The notes beneath the pieces were generated by a model, which was not told the DNA's origin, searched no databases, and was given only the letters and a program-made list of their open reading frames with translations. Below are positions 54,058-63,382 of a stretch of DNA of 64,000 nucleotides, piece by piece. Origin of the DNA: CAZQRP01 sp964596125. Its GTDB lineage: Bacteria; Chloroflexota; Dehalococcoidia; GIF9; UBA5629. Positions within the stretch are counted from its first letter, which is position 1. Each line of letters starts with the position of its first letter. The position numbers and the translations under genes are program-made. Location: positions 36,173 to 100,172 of the forward strand of contig CAZQRP010000013.1 in NCBI GenBank assembly GCA_964596125.1, read 5' to 3'.

Positions 54058-56268
54058 TCAATCAGGAAAATAAATTTTGATGTTATCAAAAACGACATCA
54101 GCGCTGGATTCCTGCTCAGCCCCCGATGCTACTGCCAGACCAATAAAACCACTTGGAAGAGAGCTGTCATTTATAGTGGAAAGGTTGATGTCATTGACAT
54201 AAAGTTCTATTTTGTCTCCAACACAAACTATCTTCAGACGATTTGTCGATGAAGCCTGGTTGATGGTATTGCTAGTAGTCAATTCTTTTAGAGATGACCA
54301 AACGCCTTGGATCTGTTTTTCGAATTTGTATTGTCCGGTATTAGAATAAATCTGGAAATAATAGAAATTATCGAAGTTCCTTACATCCTGCTGTCTGAAG
54401 ATTATCCCATAACTGGCGTCCTGTGCGGACGAGAATGATTTAGCATCAACCTCAAGAATAAAATCGGTGAGTTGCTTTATCGCAGGATTTGTACCGGCGA
54501 TGATATGGCCAGCGCCTTTTGTGATTAGATGATAGCCACCATTTTCGTATTTAGCTTCTCCGGTTGCACTTGAGCTTGCCGTCCATCCGCTTGCCGGATT
54601 ACTGAAATCATCCTCGTGGATTATAGTTGTTGTAGTTACATTAACAGTAATCTGCACATCACCACCATTGGTTGTTATATCTATAAGGCCTGTGTCTTTG
54701 AATCCATAGGGTATCGATCTTGTATCCAATTGTGCTGTAATCTTCTCTTCACCTATCGGGAGGTTTATTTCTGTTGGGCTTACAATAAGCCACTCTTTGT
54801 TACTCTTGACAGTGCCAGTGAGAATGCTACCACCAGTGTTGGTGATGGTAACCGACCTGGTGTTACTTATATCGCCTGGACTGACATTTTCGAAGTTAAT
54901 TTCTGTTGAATCGACATTTAAGGCGGGTGCCTTAAGTAATGTCCTGGGAATAATTAGAGCAGCTACAGCGATGAGTATGACCAGCAATAAAAGCCATTTA
55001 AAACGCCATGACCATGTCAGTCCGATTGTAAATGCACGTTGAGTAAAGGAAGTTGTTGACAAAGCAACTTCAATACTTGCCTGTCCACCATTGGTAACTA
55101 TATTGATACTACCGATATCGCTTACTCCGGCAGCTAGGCCACTGGTGTCTACTATGGCATGTATTTCCCCTTCACCCGGTTGCAAGTCTAATATGTCTGG
55201 TGATACTTTTAACCATGGTTTTGAAGTTGTCAGCTTACCTGTCAGCCTATCTGTACCAACGTTCATAAGAGCAAATTTTTGTGTTCTTTGCTTGCCCGCT
55301 ATAATCTGGGAAAAATCGAGTCGTTCGAGGTCAATACTCAATACCGGTGCTTTAACTTCTATTAAACTTCTTAAGGCTTGGCCCAGTTCAGCAGCAGAGG
55401 AATACCTGCGGTTTATATCTAATTGGAGCGCCTTCTGCAGCACAGCTTCGAGCTCTTGAGAGATTTTTGGATTCATCTCCCTGATAGGTGGGTAAATTGG
55501 ATTGAAGTCTGATCTTTGAGGTCCCTGACCATCCAAATATTCCTTGGATAACGGCAAAAAACCGGTCAGCAAATAGAAAATTGTTGCGCCCAGTGCAAAG
55601 ATATCTGATCGAGGCTCCGGTGTTCCGAGCCACTGCTCAGGAGGTGTGTAGCCGAATTTCCCCATGCCAGCCGTTCCACCGGTGGCAATATGACGAAGCT
55701 CGCGCAAAGTGCCGAAGTCGATAAATTTTATAATACCATCATCCGTCAGCATTATGTTCTGAGGGCTGATATCACGGTGGACAATGCCCGCTTTATGAAG
55801 GTAGCTAACAACGTCGCACATAGAGATAGCCCAATTTATTACTTCATCTTCTGTAAGTTTTCCCTGACGCTCCGAAAAAATCTCGCCCAGGGTCTTACCT
55901 GCTATATGCTCAACAACCAGGAAATAAAATCGCCCTTCTACAAAGTGGTCGAATATCATTGCCACGTTGGGATGGTTGAGTTTTGCCATTTCAATGGCTT
56001 CTTCCTCAAGTTTTCTTAAATCATCATCAGATTTAACAGGCTCTTTAACTTGTTTGACAATGCAGAGGCGGTTGTGGAGTTTTATATCTCTGGCTGGATA
56101 AACATGACCCATGCCACCGCTATGGGACAATTCTTCGATTTTATATCTTTCCTGTAGGATAGTATCGGTGGTTACAATGTCAGTGGCGAAAGGAAAGACG
56201 TAGCCGCAATATTGGCACATCTCATCGCCGGGAGTGAAAGGCTTATCGCAATTGGGACAATTTGACAT
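54058..56268 (-). CDS. Transmembrane Ser/Thr protein kinase with zinc ribbon, BACON-like and LamG-like sensor domains
   Basis: This 736-residue receptor-type kinase opens with a zinc ribbon (CPNCDKP, CQYCGY). The kinase domain is complete: Lys72 in IVKQV, HRDISPQN (164-171), DFG (184-186) and GYTPPEQW. A BACON-like beta-sandwich follows (LDFSQIIAGKQRTQKF), then a membrane helix (WLLLLVILIAVAALII near 430). A second BACON-like domain lies outside the membrane, and the C-terminus is a concanavalin/DUF1080-like domain (YGIIFRQQDVRNFDNFYYF, ADVVFDNIKIYFPD). It should phosphorylate cytoplasmic partners in response to an outside ligand. FHA proteins encoded in the same operon and nearby are likely readers. 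Confidence 0.92.
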   Translation of the reverse strand: MSNCPNCDKPFTPGDEMCQYCGYVFPFATDIVTTDTILQERYKIEELSHSGGMGHVYPARDIKLHNRLCIVKQVKEPVKSDDDLRKLEEEAIEMAKLNHPNVAMIFDHFVEGRFYFLVVEHIAGKTLGEIFSERQGKLTEDEVINWAISMCDVVSYLHKAGIVHRDISPQNIMLTDDGIIKFIDFGTLRELRHIATGGTAGMGKFGYTPPEQWLGTPEPRSDIFALGATIFYLLTGFLPLSKEYLDGQGPQRSDFNPIYPPIREMNPKISQELEAVLQKALQLDINRRYSSAAELGQALRSLIEVKAPVLSIDLERLDFSQIIAGKQRTQKFALMNVGTDRLTGKLTTSKPWLKVSPDILDLQPGEGEIHAIVDTSGLAAGVSDIGSINIVTNGGQASIEVALSTTSFTQRAFTIGLTWSWRFKWLLLLVILIAVAALIIPRTLLKAPALNVDSTEINFENVSPGDISNTRSVTITNTGGSILTGTVKSNKEWLIVSPTEINLPIGEEKITAQLDTRSIPYGFKDTGLIDITTNGGDVQITVNVTTTTIIHEDDFSNPASGWTASSSATGEAKYENGGYHLITKGAGHIIAGTNPAIKQLTDFILEVDAKSFSSAQDASYGIIFRQQDVRNFDNFYYFQIYSNTGQYKFEKQIQGVWSSLKELTTSNTINQASSTNRLKIVCVGDKIELYVNDINLSTINDSSLPSGFIGLAVASGAEQESSADVVFDNIKIYFPD

Positions 56269-56309
56269 AATGTGTTACCGTTTTACAGGATATGGATTAT
56301 AAAGTGTTA

Positions 56310-57348
56310 TCATTCGATCAGAAAGCTCAGAAAAATCCTTCCAACTATAATCTCATCGCCGTTGTGGAGCTCATGGGCTAAGCCCTGGCTTAGTTTAATA
56401 CCTTTTTTGAAATAAGTTCCGTTAGCACTACCAAGATCCTCTATGAAGTACTTATTATCTTTAATAAAGATGCGAGCATGTTTACGGCTTACATAGCTTT
56501 CCGGGTCGTCTTCAGTCAGGTCAATTTCGGGGAACGCTCCACTTTCTGGATCCCACCTGCCAATGATCACCGACTTTTGATTGATGTAGAGTTCACGCTC
56601 TTTTCCTTCACTGTGCTTGATAATGAGTTTAGCCTTGATCTCAGACGCAGCCGATGGCATTTTCTCCTGTTTAACGCCGATGGTCGGAGGTTCGGGGGCC
56701 GCCGGAGGTATTTGTTCAGGTTTAACGCCGACGGTNNNNNNNNNNNNNNNNNNNNNNNNNNNNNNNNNNNNNNNNNNNNNNNNNNNNNNNNNNNNNNNNN
56801 NNNNNNNNNNNNNNNNNNNNNNNNNNNNNNNNNNNGGTCGGAGGTTCGGGGGCCGCCGGAGGTATTTGTTCAGGTTTAACGCCGACGGTAGGAGGTTCGA
56901 GGGCCGCCGGAGGTATCTGTTCGGGTTTAACGCTGACAGTAGGGGGTTCGAGAGTTGACGATGGTCTTTGTTCAGGTTTGACCACCACAGTAGGAGGTTC
57001 CGGGGTAGCCGGAGGTATCTGTTCGGGTTTAACGCTGACAGTAGGGGGTTCGGAAGTTGACGATGGTGTTTGTTCAGGTTTGACCACCACGGTAGGAGGT
57101 TCCGGGGTAGCCGGAGGTATTTGTTCGGGTTTAACGCTGACAGTAGGGGGTTCGGGAAGCGACGAAGGTCTTTGTTCAGGTTTGACCACCACAGTAGGAG
57201 GTTCGAGCGTTTTAAAAGAGGGATCACTTTTAGTAGGTGCTGTTTCCTTAGAGGATTTAAGAGTGGTATGGCACCGAGCACAAAATTCACTATTTACTTC
57301 GTTTTTATCATATCCACAAGCCGGGCACCTGATATTTTGCATTGTCAA
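56310..57348 (-). CDS. Zinc-ribbon/FHA protein with 17-residue repeats (interrupted by assembly gap)
   Basis: The N-terminus is a zinc ribbon (IRCPACGYDKNEVNSEFCARC). A long linker of 17-residue Pro-rich repeats follows, of alternating type (VVVKPEQRPSS, VSVKPEQIPPA, PEPPT). The C-terminus is one FHA domain (IIGRWDPESG, YVSRKHARIFI, DLGSANGTYF). N- and C-terminal parts lie in different frames only because the 100-N placeholder is not the true gap length; the repeat phase predicts a multiple of three. The start overlaps the stop of the VWA gene (ATGA). It should bind phosphothreonine on a partner of the kinases. The flexible linker resembles a tether between two binding modules. Confidence 0.85.
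56682..57243 (-). repeat. 51-bp tandem coding repeats
   Basis: The unit begins at 56682, 56733, 56836, 56887, 56938, 56989, 57040, 57091, 57142 and 57193. The period is 51 bp (17 codons) on both sides of the gap. Units partly alternate in two versions, giving a 102-bp higher-order period. Confidence 0.9.
56736..56835. other. Assembly gap (100 N) inside 51-bp repeats
   Basis: This is a placeholder run of exactly 100 N. Repeat phase predicts a length of 51k minus 3 (48, 99, 150 and so on). That also restores the reading frame of the FHA gene. Confidence 0.95.
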
Positions 57349-58634
57349 CCTCTCCCATCACTCTCACGGTTATTATTGTCTACATCCGTAGTATCGATTT
57401 TTACAGTATGGCTAGCTCCGATTTTTATGGTTTTTAGCGCTCCGGATGAGATAGCACCTTTTTCTATCAGTTCCTCACTGGCATTATTAATATATTGTGT
57501 TAAGGAACTATTACCGATTCTTTGCGTTAGCATTTGAGCTTGGGATAGGATTTTAGTAGCTTGGGCGACATTGCCAATTTTAGTCTCTTCTATCGCTTGA
57601 TTAATAAGACTCTCGACGTTTAATTGATTGAAATAGTTAATAACTTCCCGGTCAACGGTGCTGCACAAATCACGGTCCTTGGTATATTCAATGATAACAT
57701 CACATTCTTCTGTATGTCCCTCAATTTTCCGGTTGGGTATATCATACTTAAGAGATATCTGGGCTTCTGTTATGCGACCACCTGCTCTAGCGGGCAATAT
57801 CATTTTGATGCCAAAGTATGATGGCTCATTTTTACTGAGACTGGTGATGTCTACGGTGTAGGTCTTTCCATCCGGCTCAATTCTCGGGTGGATCTCTGTA
57901 CTACTGGGGAAAATACGATGGATTTCTTCCAGTTTAACATCGTGAGATACTCTTATGTTGAGAGTAATATCGGTTATCACAGCAGCACGGGCAGCACTTA
58001 CCTCACTATCGAAGTGACTCTTAATTTGCTCAGCAGTTTGAAGGTGATATGTTTTACCTAGTGTAGCATCAGCTATAGATTTGAGTAGTTCTTCGTTATA
58101 TTTGTCACCAATCCCAAAGGTTGAAATAGTCAGTCTGTTTTTCGCCTCCTGCCTTGAAATTTCAAGGCATCGTTCTCCACCCTCTGTCTCTCCGTCTGTA
58201 AGTAGCAACATTGAGTTTGTATAATTTAGGTTCCTGGCTTTGCTCATTTCAGCAACTGCTGTTTCAATGCCTTTGTACATGCGGGTTCCACTTACCGGAC
58301 GAATTTTGTCAATAGCTGATAAAATAGGGCCTATTTCTCTCACTTCACTATGTGGCACAATTGCTCGAGCATCATCGCTGAAGATAACAACTGTGACCAT
58401 ATCGTCGGGAGATAATGACTCAATAACAAATTTGGATGCATCTCTGGCGTATTTGATCTTATCTCCTTTCATAGACGCACTCACATCAATAACAAGCCCC
58501 AGATTTAAAGGCAATGAATCAAAGTTAACGGCTGGATTTGGCGTCGCTTTTATAAGTAAATAAGCCAGACTACCGGATACATTTTCCAGGGCATAATTTC
58601 GGGCTAGTTTACATTCTAATAGTACTTCTGACAT
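57345..58634 (-). CDS. von Willebrand factor A-domain protein
   Basis: This 429-residue protein has a VWA domain with an intact metal-ion-dependent adhesion site: GLVIDVSASMKGDKIKY (DxSxS), SGTRMY (Thr) and LLLTDGETEG (Asp). A beta-rich region (residues 220-320) and a helical C-terminus (INQAIEETKIGNVAQATKILSQAQ) follow. No signal peptide is present, so it is cytoplasmic. It lies between the PP2C gene (26 bp overlap) and the FHA gene (4 bp overlap). It is probably a scaffold for the phospho-signalling complex. Confidence 0.92.
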   Translation of the reverse strand: MSEVLLECKLARNYALENVSGSLAYLLIKATPNPAVNFDSLPLNLGLVIDVSASMKGDKIKYARDASKFVIESLSPDDMVTVVIFSDDARAIVPHSEVREIGPILSAIDKIRPVSGTRMYKGIETAVAEMSKARNLNYTNSMLLLTDGETEGGERCLEISRQEAKNRLTISTFGIGDKYNEELLKSIADATLGKTYHLQTAEQIKSHFDSEVSAARAAVITDITLNIRVSHDVKLEEIHRIFPSSTEIHPRIEPDGKTYTVDITSLSKNEPSYFGIKMILPARAGGRITEAQISLKYDIPNRKIEGHTEECDVIIEYTKDRDLCSTVDREVINYFNQLNVESLINQAIEETKIGNVAQATKILSQAQMLTQRIGNSSLTQYINNASEELIEKGAISSGALKTIKIGASHTVKIDTTDVDNNNRESDGRG

Positions 58635-59484
58635 TTTCTAAACTCATTTTTACTGTATCTTGGTCCTTAGGATTCTTTGACTTTACCACAATGACAGTTA
58701 TATTGTCATCACCGCCTCGTTGTTTTGCCAGGGAAATAAATTGCTGACATATCTGATAAGAATCCTTTGGTTGTTCAATCGCCGCTAAAATTTCGTTGTC
58801 CGAAACATAGTTAGATAGACCATCAGTGCAAAATACAAAGCTATCACCTTTCTGTATAATAAGACTCTCTTTCCGGCCTGTCTCGATGTATGTGTCAATA
58901 GACACATTCTGTGAATTCCCTACGCATCTGAATATTTTGTTCCTTTCAGGGTGATTTTTTGCTTCTTCCTTGGTAATCATTCCGGATTGTATCAAACTTG
59001 CTACTAATGAGTGGTCATTGGTTAATTGTGCTATGCTATTTCCCCTGATCAAATAAGCTCTACTATCTCCAACATGCCCAAGATAAAGCTGGTTGTTGAC
59101 ACGAAGGCCAAGTGTGACTGTTGTTCCCATGCCTGAGAAAGCTGGATTACTCCTGGCAATATTGTATATCTCACTATTTGCCTTTTCAATCGCTTGTACT
59201 ATAAGTTGGGAAATATTCAGCTTTTTATATGATGATTGGATACTCCCTAACATCGCTGATGATATTATATCAACAGCTTTAGCACTGGCCACCTCACCAG
59301 CTTGATGACCACCCATACCATCGGCCACCAGGTATAAACCATAATAGGTTATCGTTGAATCGGTTAATTGACTTGTCTCCAAGGCAAAGCAATTATCTTC
59401 ATTGTTTTCTCTCACCATACCTTTATCAGTTAGCATTGCCGTATCAAATTGTACACTATTATCGTTTACTTGCTCGCTACACAA
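58609..59484 (-). CDS. PP2C-family Ser/Thr protein phosphatase
   Basis: This 291-residue PPM/PP2C phosphatase has all metal-binding motifs: VRENNEDN, LVADGMGGHQAGEVAS, LGHVGDSRAYLI, FVFCTDGLSNYVS and GGDDNITVIVV. It should reverse phosphorylation by the kinase in the same operon. It starts at TTG 59482-59484, 6 nt after GGGAGG (59491-59496). It is the first gene of the five-gene leftward operon. Confidence 0.93.
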   Translation of the reverse strand: MCSEQVNDNSVQFDTAMLTDKGMVRENNEDNCFALETSQLTDSTITYYGLYLVADGMGGHQAGEVASAKAVDIISSAMLGSIQSSYKKLNISQLIVQAIEKANSEIYNIARSNPAFSGMGTTVTLGLRVNNQLYLGHVGDSRAYLIRGNSIAQLTNDHSLVASLIQSGMITKEEAKNHPERNKIFRCVGNSQNVSIDTYIETGRKESLIIQKGDSFVFCTDGLSNYVSDNEILAAIEQPKDSYQICQQFISLAKQRGGDDNITVIVVKSKNPKDQDTVKMSLENVRSTIRM

Positions 59485-60029
59485 TGGAGCCCTCCCAGCA
59501 ACTTTTTTAATGATTCTTATTATGGAATAAAGTGCTTCTGGTCAGTGGTGCTTAAATATATGTGTTTATTAGGATTAATCAACTAATGTTTTCGCGCCTT
59601 TACCGGATTACTTTATCAAGTCGTAAAATAGTATCATATTTTGTCTGGAGTTGAAAATATTTGGTCTCGTTTAAGCGATTAGTAAAACATAATCTTCTTG
59701 AGACACTACTATAGATATATGGTACATGACAATAAGATATAAGGCAGGAAGCAGGCTTGAAAGTCAACCGGGGAACATTATATATAAATGAGATACTATT
59801 GCATTTCATTTCAGTGCTTTCACAATAGATTATGACTATTGCTTTTTGGAATAAGCGCTTATAATAGGATTAACGGTAAACACAAAATAATGAAGTCAGG
59901 TTGTATAGTAGTACTATAAGTAGAAGCAATGATTTACTGATACTCTACATTGTAACGGAATTCATTATTGTGGTATATTTACCATTAAACTTTTTTTCAT
60001 TATTGGTATATTTATAACACGGGAGGTCA
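59485..60029. other. Divergent intergenic region between phospho-signalling operon and FHA-ABC gene
   Basis: No credible gene is present. This AT-rich spacer must hold promoters for both the leftward PP2C operon and the rightward transporter. Near the transporter start it contains a direct repeat (see separate entry). Confidence 0.45.
59961..60014 (+). promoter_or_regulatory. Imperfect direct repeat upstream of FHA-ABC gene
   Basis: TTCATTATTGTGGTATATTTA (59961-59981) recurs as TTCATTATTGGTATATTTA at 59996-60014, 35 bp between starts. The second copy ends 6 bp before the Shine-Dalgarno GGGAGG (60021-60026). It could be an operator pair or a duplicated promoter element. Confidence 0.4.
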
Positions 60030-63000
60030 ATGGCTATTAACTTCGCAGCTGTTTTGGAAATTCGTCAAGCCGATGAGGTCAGTGAATATCCGCTTACCCA
60101 ACCGGTTACTACTATTGGTCGCAGCGAAGATAACCAGGTTGTACTAAAAAGTAATCTGGTGTCCCGTTATCATGCCAGGCTGGAATTGGTTGAAGGCGTA
60201 CAGAATATATACGATCTTGGCAGCAGCAATGGGACAGTGGTAAACGGAATTGAAATCGAGCCGAGAGTACCGCATAGTATCAAAGAAGGCGATATAATCG
60301 GTATTGGCGGTTTCACGTTGACATTCCGCATGGCATCTCCTGCCGGTAAAACGCCGGTTTCTACAGCAGAATCGAAAACTGTCATTCCTGCAAGAGAAAG
60401 CCTTACCTTTCTGTTTCCCAGTATTCAGACTCTGGTTGTAACGACTTCTCAAGGAACAAAAGAATTTCCTCTTACGCAAGATACTCTCACTATTGGACGG
60501 GATCCGGCAAATGATATCGTTATTAGCGATGGGGCGGTCTCAAGGAGCCATGCCAGACTACATCGCACTCCACATGGTTATCAAATCACAGACCTTAATA
60601 GCACCAACGGTCTAACATTTGAGTCAAATCGTATTTCTGAGAAGCAGCTCGCTGATGGTGACGTACTGTGGATAACTGATTCTATCTCCCTCACCTACAA
60701 GGCGCCGGTAATGGCAGAAATTCCGGAGCCAGAGACATCAGCAGCACCGGAGAAACTGGATGTAAAAGGGCGTGCCACAATTACAATCGGCCGCAGCGAG
60801 GATAACGACATTGTCTTCAGTCATCCTGCTGTCTCGCGTAGACATGCTCGCGTAGTCAGACGTGACCCTGATGGTGTGTATCTGATAGAGGACCTCGGCT
60901 CGTCTAACGGCACTTTTATTAATGGAGAGAAGGTGGTTCAACCCAGACAACTGAAGCGCGGTGATACCATACGCGTTGGTCCGATAAAACTAATATATTC
61001 GCCGGAAGCATTTGAAAAGATCGATGAATCAAGTAATCTACGAGTAGATGCAATCCAACTTAATCAATTCGTAAGCCAGAATGTTAACCTGCTACAGAAT
61101 ATTTCTTTAAGTATCCAGCCCAATGAGTTTGTTACCATTGTGGGTGGTAGTGGCTCGGGTAAATCCACACTGCTTAAAGCGCTCACTGGTTTCATTCCGG
61201 CGAGCAATGGCTCTGTTCTTATCAATGGTGATGACCTTTACGCCAATTTTGATGCCCACCGTTCTCAGTTTGGCTATGTCCCCCAGGAGGATATTATCCA
61301 TAAAGAGCTCACTGTTTATGAGGCGCTGGACTATTCAGCAAAACTCAGGCTTCCCGCGGATATGTCTCCTGGTGACCGGCATCAACGTATTAACGAGGTA
61401 TTGGCGACGCTGGATCTCACCGAACGTAAAAACCTTCCTATCCGTAAATTAAGCGGGGGACAGCTTAAACGTGTTTCAATTGGTGTTGAACTCCTGACGA
61501 ATCCTGGACTATTCTGTCTCGACGAAGCCACATCAGGTCTGGATCCCGGCATCGAAAGTCAGATGATGCGCCTGTTCCGTAAGCTTTGCGACCAGGGACA
61601 TACCATTTTGCTTGTCACCCATGCTACTCAAAATGTGATGCTATGTGACCAGGTTATCTTTCTTGCCAGGGGCGGTTACCTGGCATATTATGGCCCACCG
61701 GATGATGCTTTACGGTACTTTGGAGTTGAGGATTTTAATGTTATCTACGAGAAACTTGAAAGGGACCAAACCCCCAGAGCATGGGCAGAACATTATCTTC
61801 ATTCGGCACAATACCAGGAATATGTGGCAGCAAGGTTGCCAGAAAGGTCTGCTGCACTTGTGGAAGGAGAGAGAAGGGCAGCAAGTCCCGGCTCACAAGT
61901 CAAACAGATTTCATCCCTGGCCCAATTTCTGGTACTTTCACGCCGGAATTTAAATATACTATTTCGGGACAGGTTCAGTCTGGTGCTTATGCTGTTGTTA
62001 GCTCCGATCGTTGGTTTATTTGAATTCCTGTTGTGGCAGCCAGGACTACTTGACCCGGTAGGTGGTGATCCACGAAAAGTTATAACAAATCTCTTTATGG
62101 CAGCTATGATCGGTTGTCTGGTCGGTTCATTATCCTCCATGCGGGAGATTGTGAAGGAGACAGATATTTATCGCAGGGAACGCATGGTGGCGTTGAAAAT
62201 CTTCCCGTATATTCTATCCAAGTTGGCGGTGGCAGTTCCTGTAGCCATGTATCAGGCAGCTGTGTTGATCCTTTTTATGAAAATCGCCGGGGGTTACCCC
62301 GGCGCAGCCGAATTTATACCTACATATATTACACTAACACTGGCAGTATTTGCTGCTATGTTGCTTGGTCTGTTTGTCTCAGCCATTTCACCTAATCAAA
62401 ATGTAACACCGCTGCTGCTTGTTATTGTCCTTGTGCCTCAATTATTATTCGGAGGTATTATCCCATTGGTTCAGCTAGGAGGTGCCGCACAGACTCTTGG
62501 TAACCTAGCTACAACGAAATGGGCGTTCGAATCGCTGGTTACTATTAGCGGCATGGGCAAGGATATTGCTGATGACCCATGCTGGCAGATGTCTGAGGAA
62601 GAACGAGAGGAACTGACCGATGAAGAAAAAGAGAAACAATGTAACTGCATGGGTGTCAGTATATTCAAGGACTGTAATTTTCCCGGTATACATGATTTTT
62701 ACAACCCAGCAATAGACCAACCGGAACCTGAAGAGCCCATCCATCCTGGTGATCCACCTCCGCAGCCTGAAGAACCTCCATCAAAGCCTGGTGGCGGTCC
62801 ACCTGCTCATCCGGGCGCTCCACCACGTAAGCCAGATGAGTCACTCCTTCTGATAAATCCAATTTATTACTGGCAGCAGATGGAAGCATGGAATGCCGCG
62901 ATGGCGGTGTGGCAGCACCGGATGACCCAATACGCAAACGCGATGAAAGCCTGGGAAGCTGAGCAAACAAAATGGGGTTCTGAAATGAAAGCCTGGGAAA

Positions 63001-63284
63001 AGGTGATGGCCAAGTATCAGGATGATCTAAAGATTTATCAGGATTTAGTACAAAAATACCAGGATGAAATGGAAGTGTGGCAGACTGAAATGCAGGAATG
63101 GAAAAAAAGCCGGTCGAAGGCAGTTAGTAGTGCTGAGGCTACGATGGGTAATTATTACGAAAAATGGGGTAGTGCCTTTAATGTCAATGTAAAATCTCAC
63201 TGGATCTGGATGATGGTTATTATGGCAGTTAACCTGGGACTTGTATTTGGTATCATGAAGTGGCGTGACACAAGAAGAAGATAG
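60030..63284 (+). CDS. Triple-FHA ABC transporter (ABCG-like) with extracellular aromatic heptad stalk (second copy)
   Basis: This 1084-residue protein is a paralogue of the one at 34571-37708. Three FHA domains come first (GRSEDNQVVLKSNLVSRYHA, GRDPANDIVISDGAVSRSHA, GRSEDNDIVFSHPAVSRRHA). An ABC ATPase follows (GGSGSGKSTLLK near 370, LSGGQLKRVSIG near 474, LFCLDEATSGLDP near 494), then an ABC2 membrane domain from about 640. Before the last helix is a Cys-bearing loop (QCNCMGVSIFKDCNFPG), a Pro-rich stretch and about 75 residues with Trp or Tyr every seven positions. The ATG is only 3 nt from GGGAGG; ATT six bases on is at better spacing and aligns with the paralogue's ATT start. It is divergent from the kinase operon, whose phosphorylation may control it through the FHA domains. 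Confidence 0.92.
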   Translation: MAINFAAVLEIRQADEVSEYPLTQPVTTIGRSEDNQVVLKSNLVSRYHARLELVEGVQNIYDLGSSNGTVVNGIEIEPRVPHSIKEGDIIGIGGFTLTFRMASPAGKTPVSTAESKTVIPARESLTFLFPSIQTLVVTTSQGTKEFPLTQDTLTIGRDPANDIVISDGAVSRSHARLHRTPHGYQITDLNSTNGLTFESNRISEKQLADGDVLWITDSISLTYKAPVMAEIPEPETSAAPEKLDVKGRATITIGRSEDNDIVFSHPAVSRRHARVVRRDPDGVYLIEDLGSSNGTFINGEKVVQPRQLKRGDTIRVGPIKLIYSPEAFEKIDESSNLRVDAIQLNQFVSQNVNLLQNISLSIQPNEFVTIVGGSGSGKSTLLKALTGFIPASNGSVLINGDDLYANFDAHRSQFGYVPQEDIIHKELTVYEALDYSAKLRLPADMSPGDRHQRINEVLATLDLTERKNLPIRKLSGGQLKRVSIGVELLTNPGLFCLDEATSGLDPGIESQMMRLFRKLCDQGHTILLVTHATQNVMLCDQVIFLARGGYLAYYGPPDDALRYFGVEDFNVIYEKLERDQTPRAWAEHYLHSAQYQEYVAARLPERSAALVEGERRAASPGSQVKQISSLAQFLVLSRRNLNILFRDRFSLVLMLLLAPIVGLFEFLLWQPGLLDPVGGDPRKVITNLFMAAMIGCLVGSLSSMREIVKETDIYRRERMVALKIFPYILSKLAVAVPVAMYQAAVLILFMKIAGGYPGAAEFIPTYITLTLAVFAAMLLGLFVSAISPNQNVTPLLLVIVLVPQLLFGGIIPLVQLGGAAQTLGNLATTKWAFESLVTISGMGKDIADDPCWQMSEEEREELTDEEKEKQCNCMGVSIFKDCNFPGIHDFYNPAIDQPEPEEPIHPGDPPPQPEEPPSKPGGGPPAHPGAPPRKPDESLLLINPIYYWQQMEAWNAAMAVWQHRMTQYANAMKAWEAEQTKWGSEMKAWEKVMAKYQDDLKIYQDLVQKYQDEMEVWQTEMQEWKKSRSKAVSSAEATMGNYYEKWGSAFNVNVKSHWIWMMVIMAVNLGLVFGIMKWRDTRRR

Positions 63285-63382
63285 GGCAAATACGGCACTG
63301 ATTGTATGCTAGGCCTTCTGCACGTGGTGTTCTTTTATTCTATTCGGCGTCTGCATTTTTTTTAATTAAAGGCCATTCCCGT

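Noticed and set aside
56682..57243. Regularly spaced 51-bp repeats resembling a CRISPR array
   Set aside because: The repeats are contiguous, without unique spacers, stay in frame and encode Pro-rich linker units. No cas genes are nearby.
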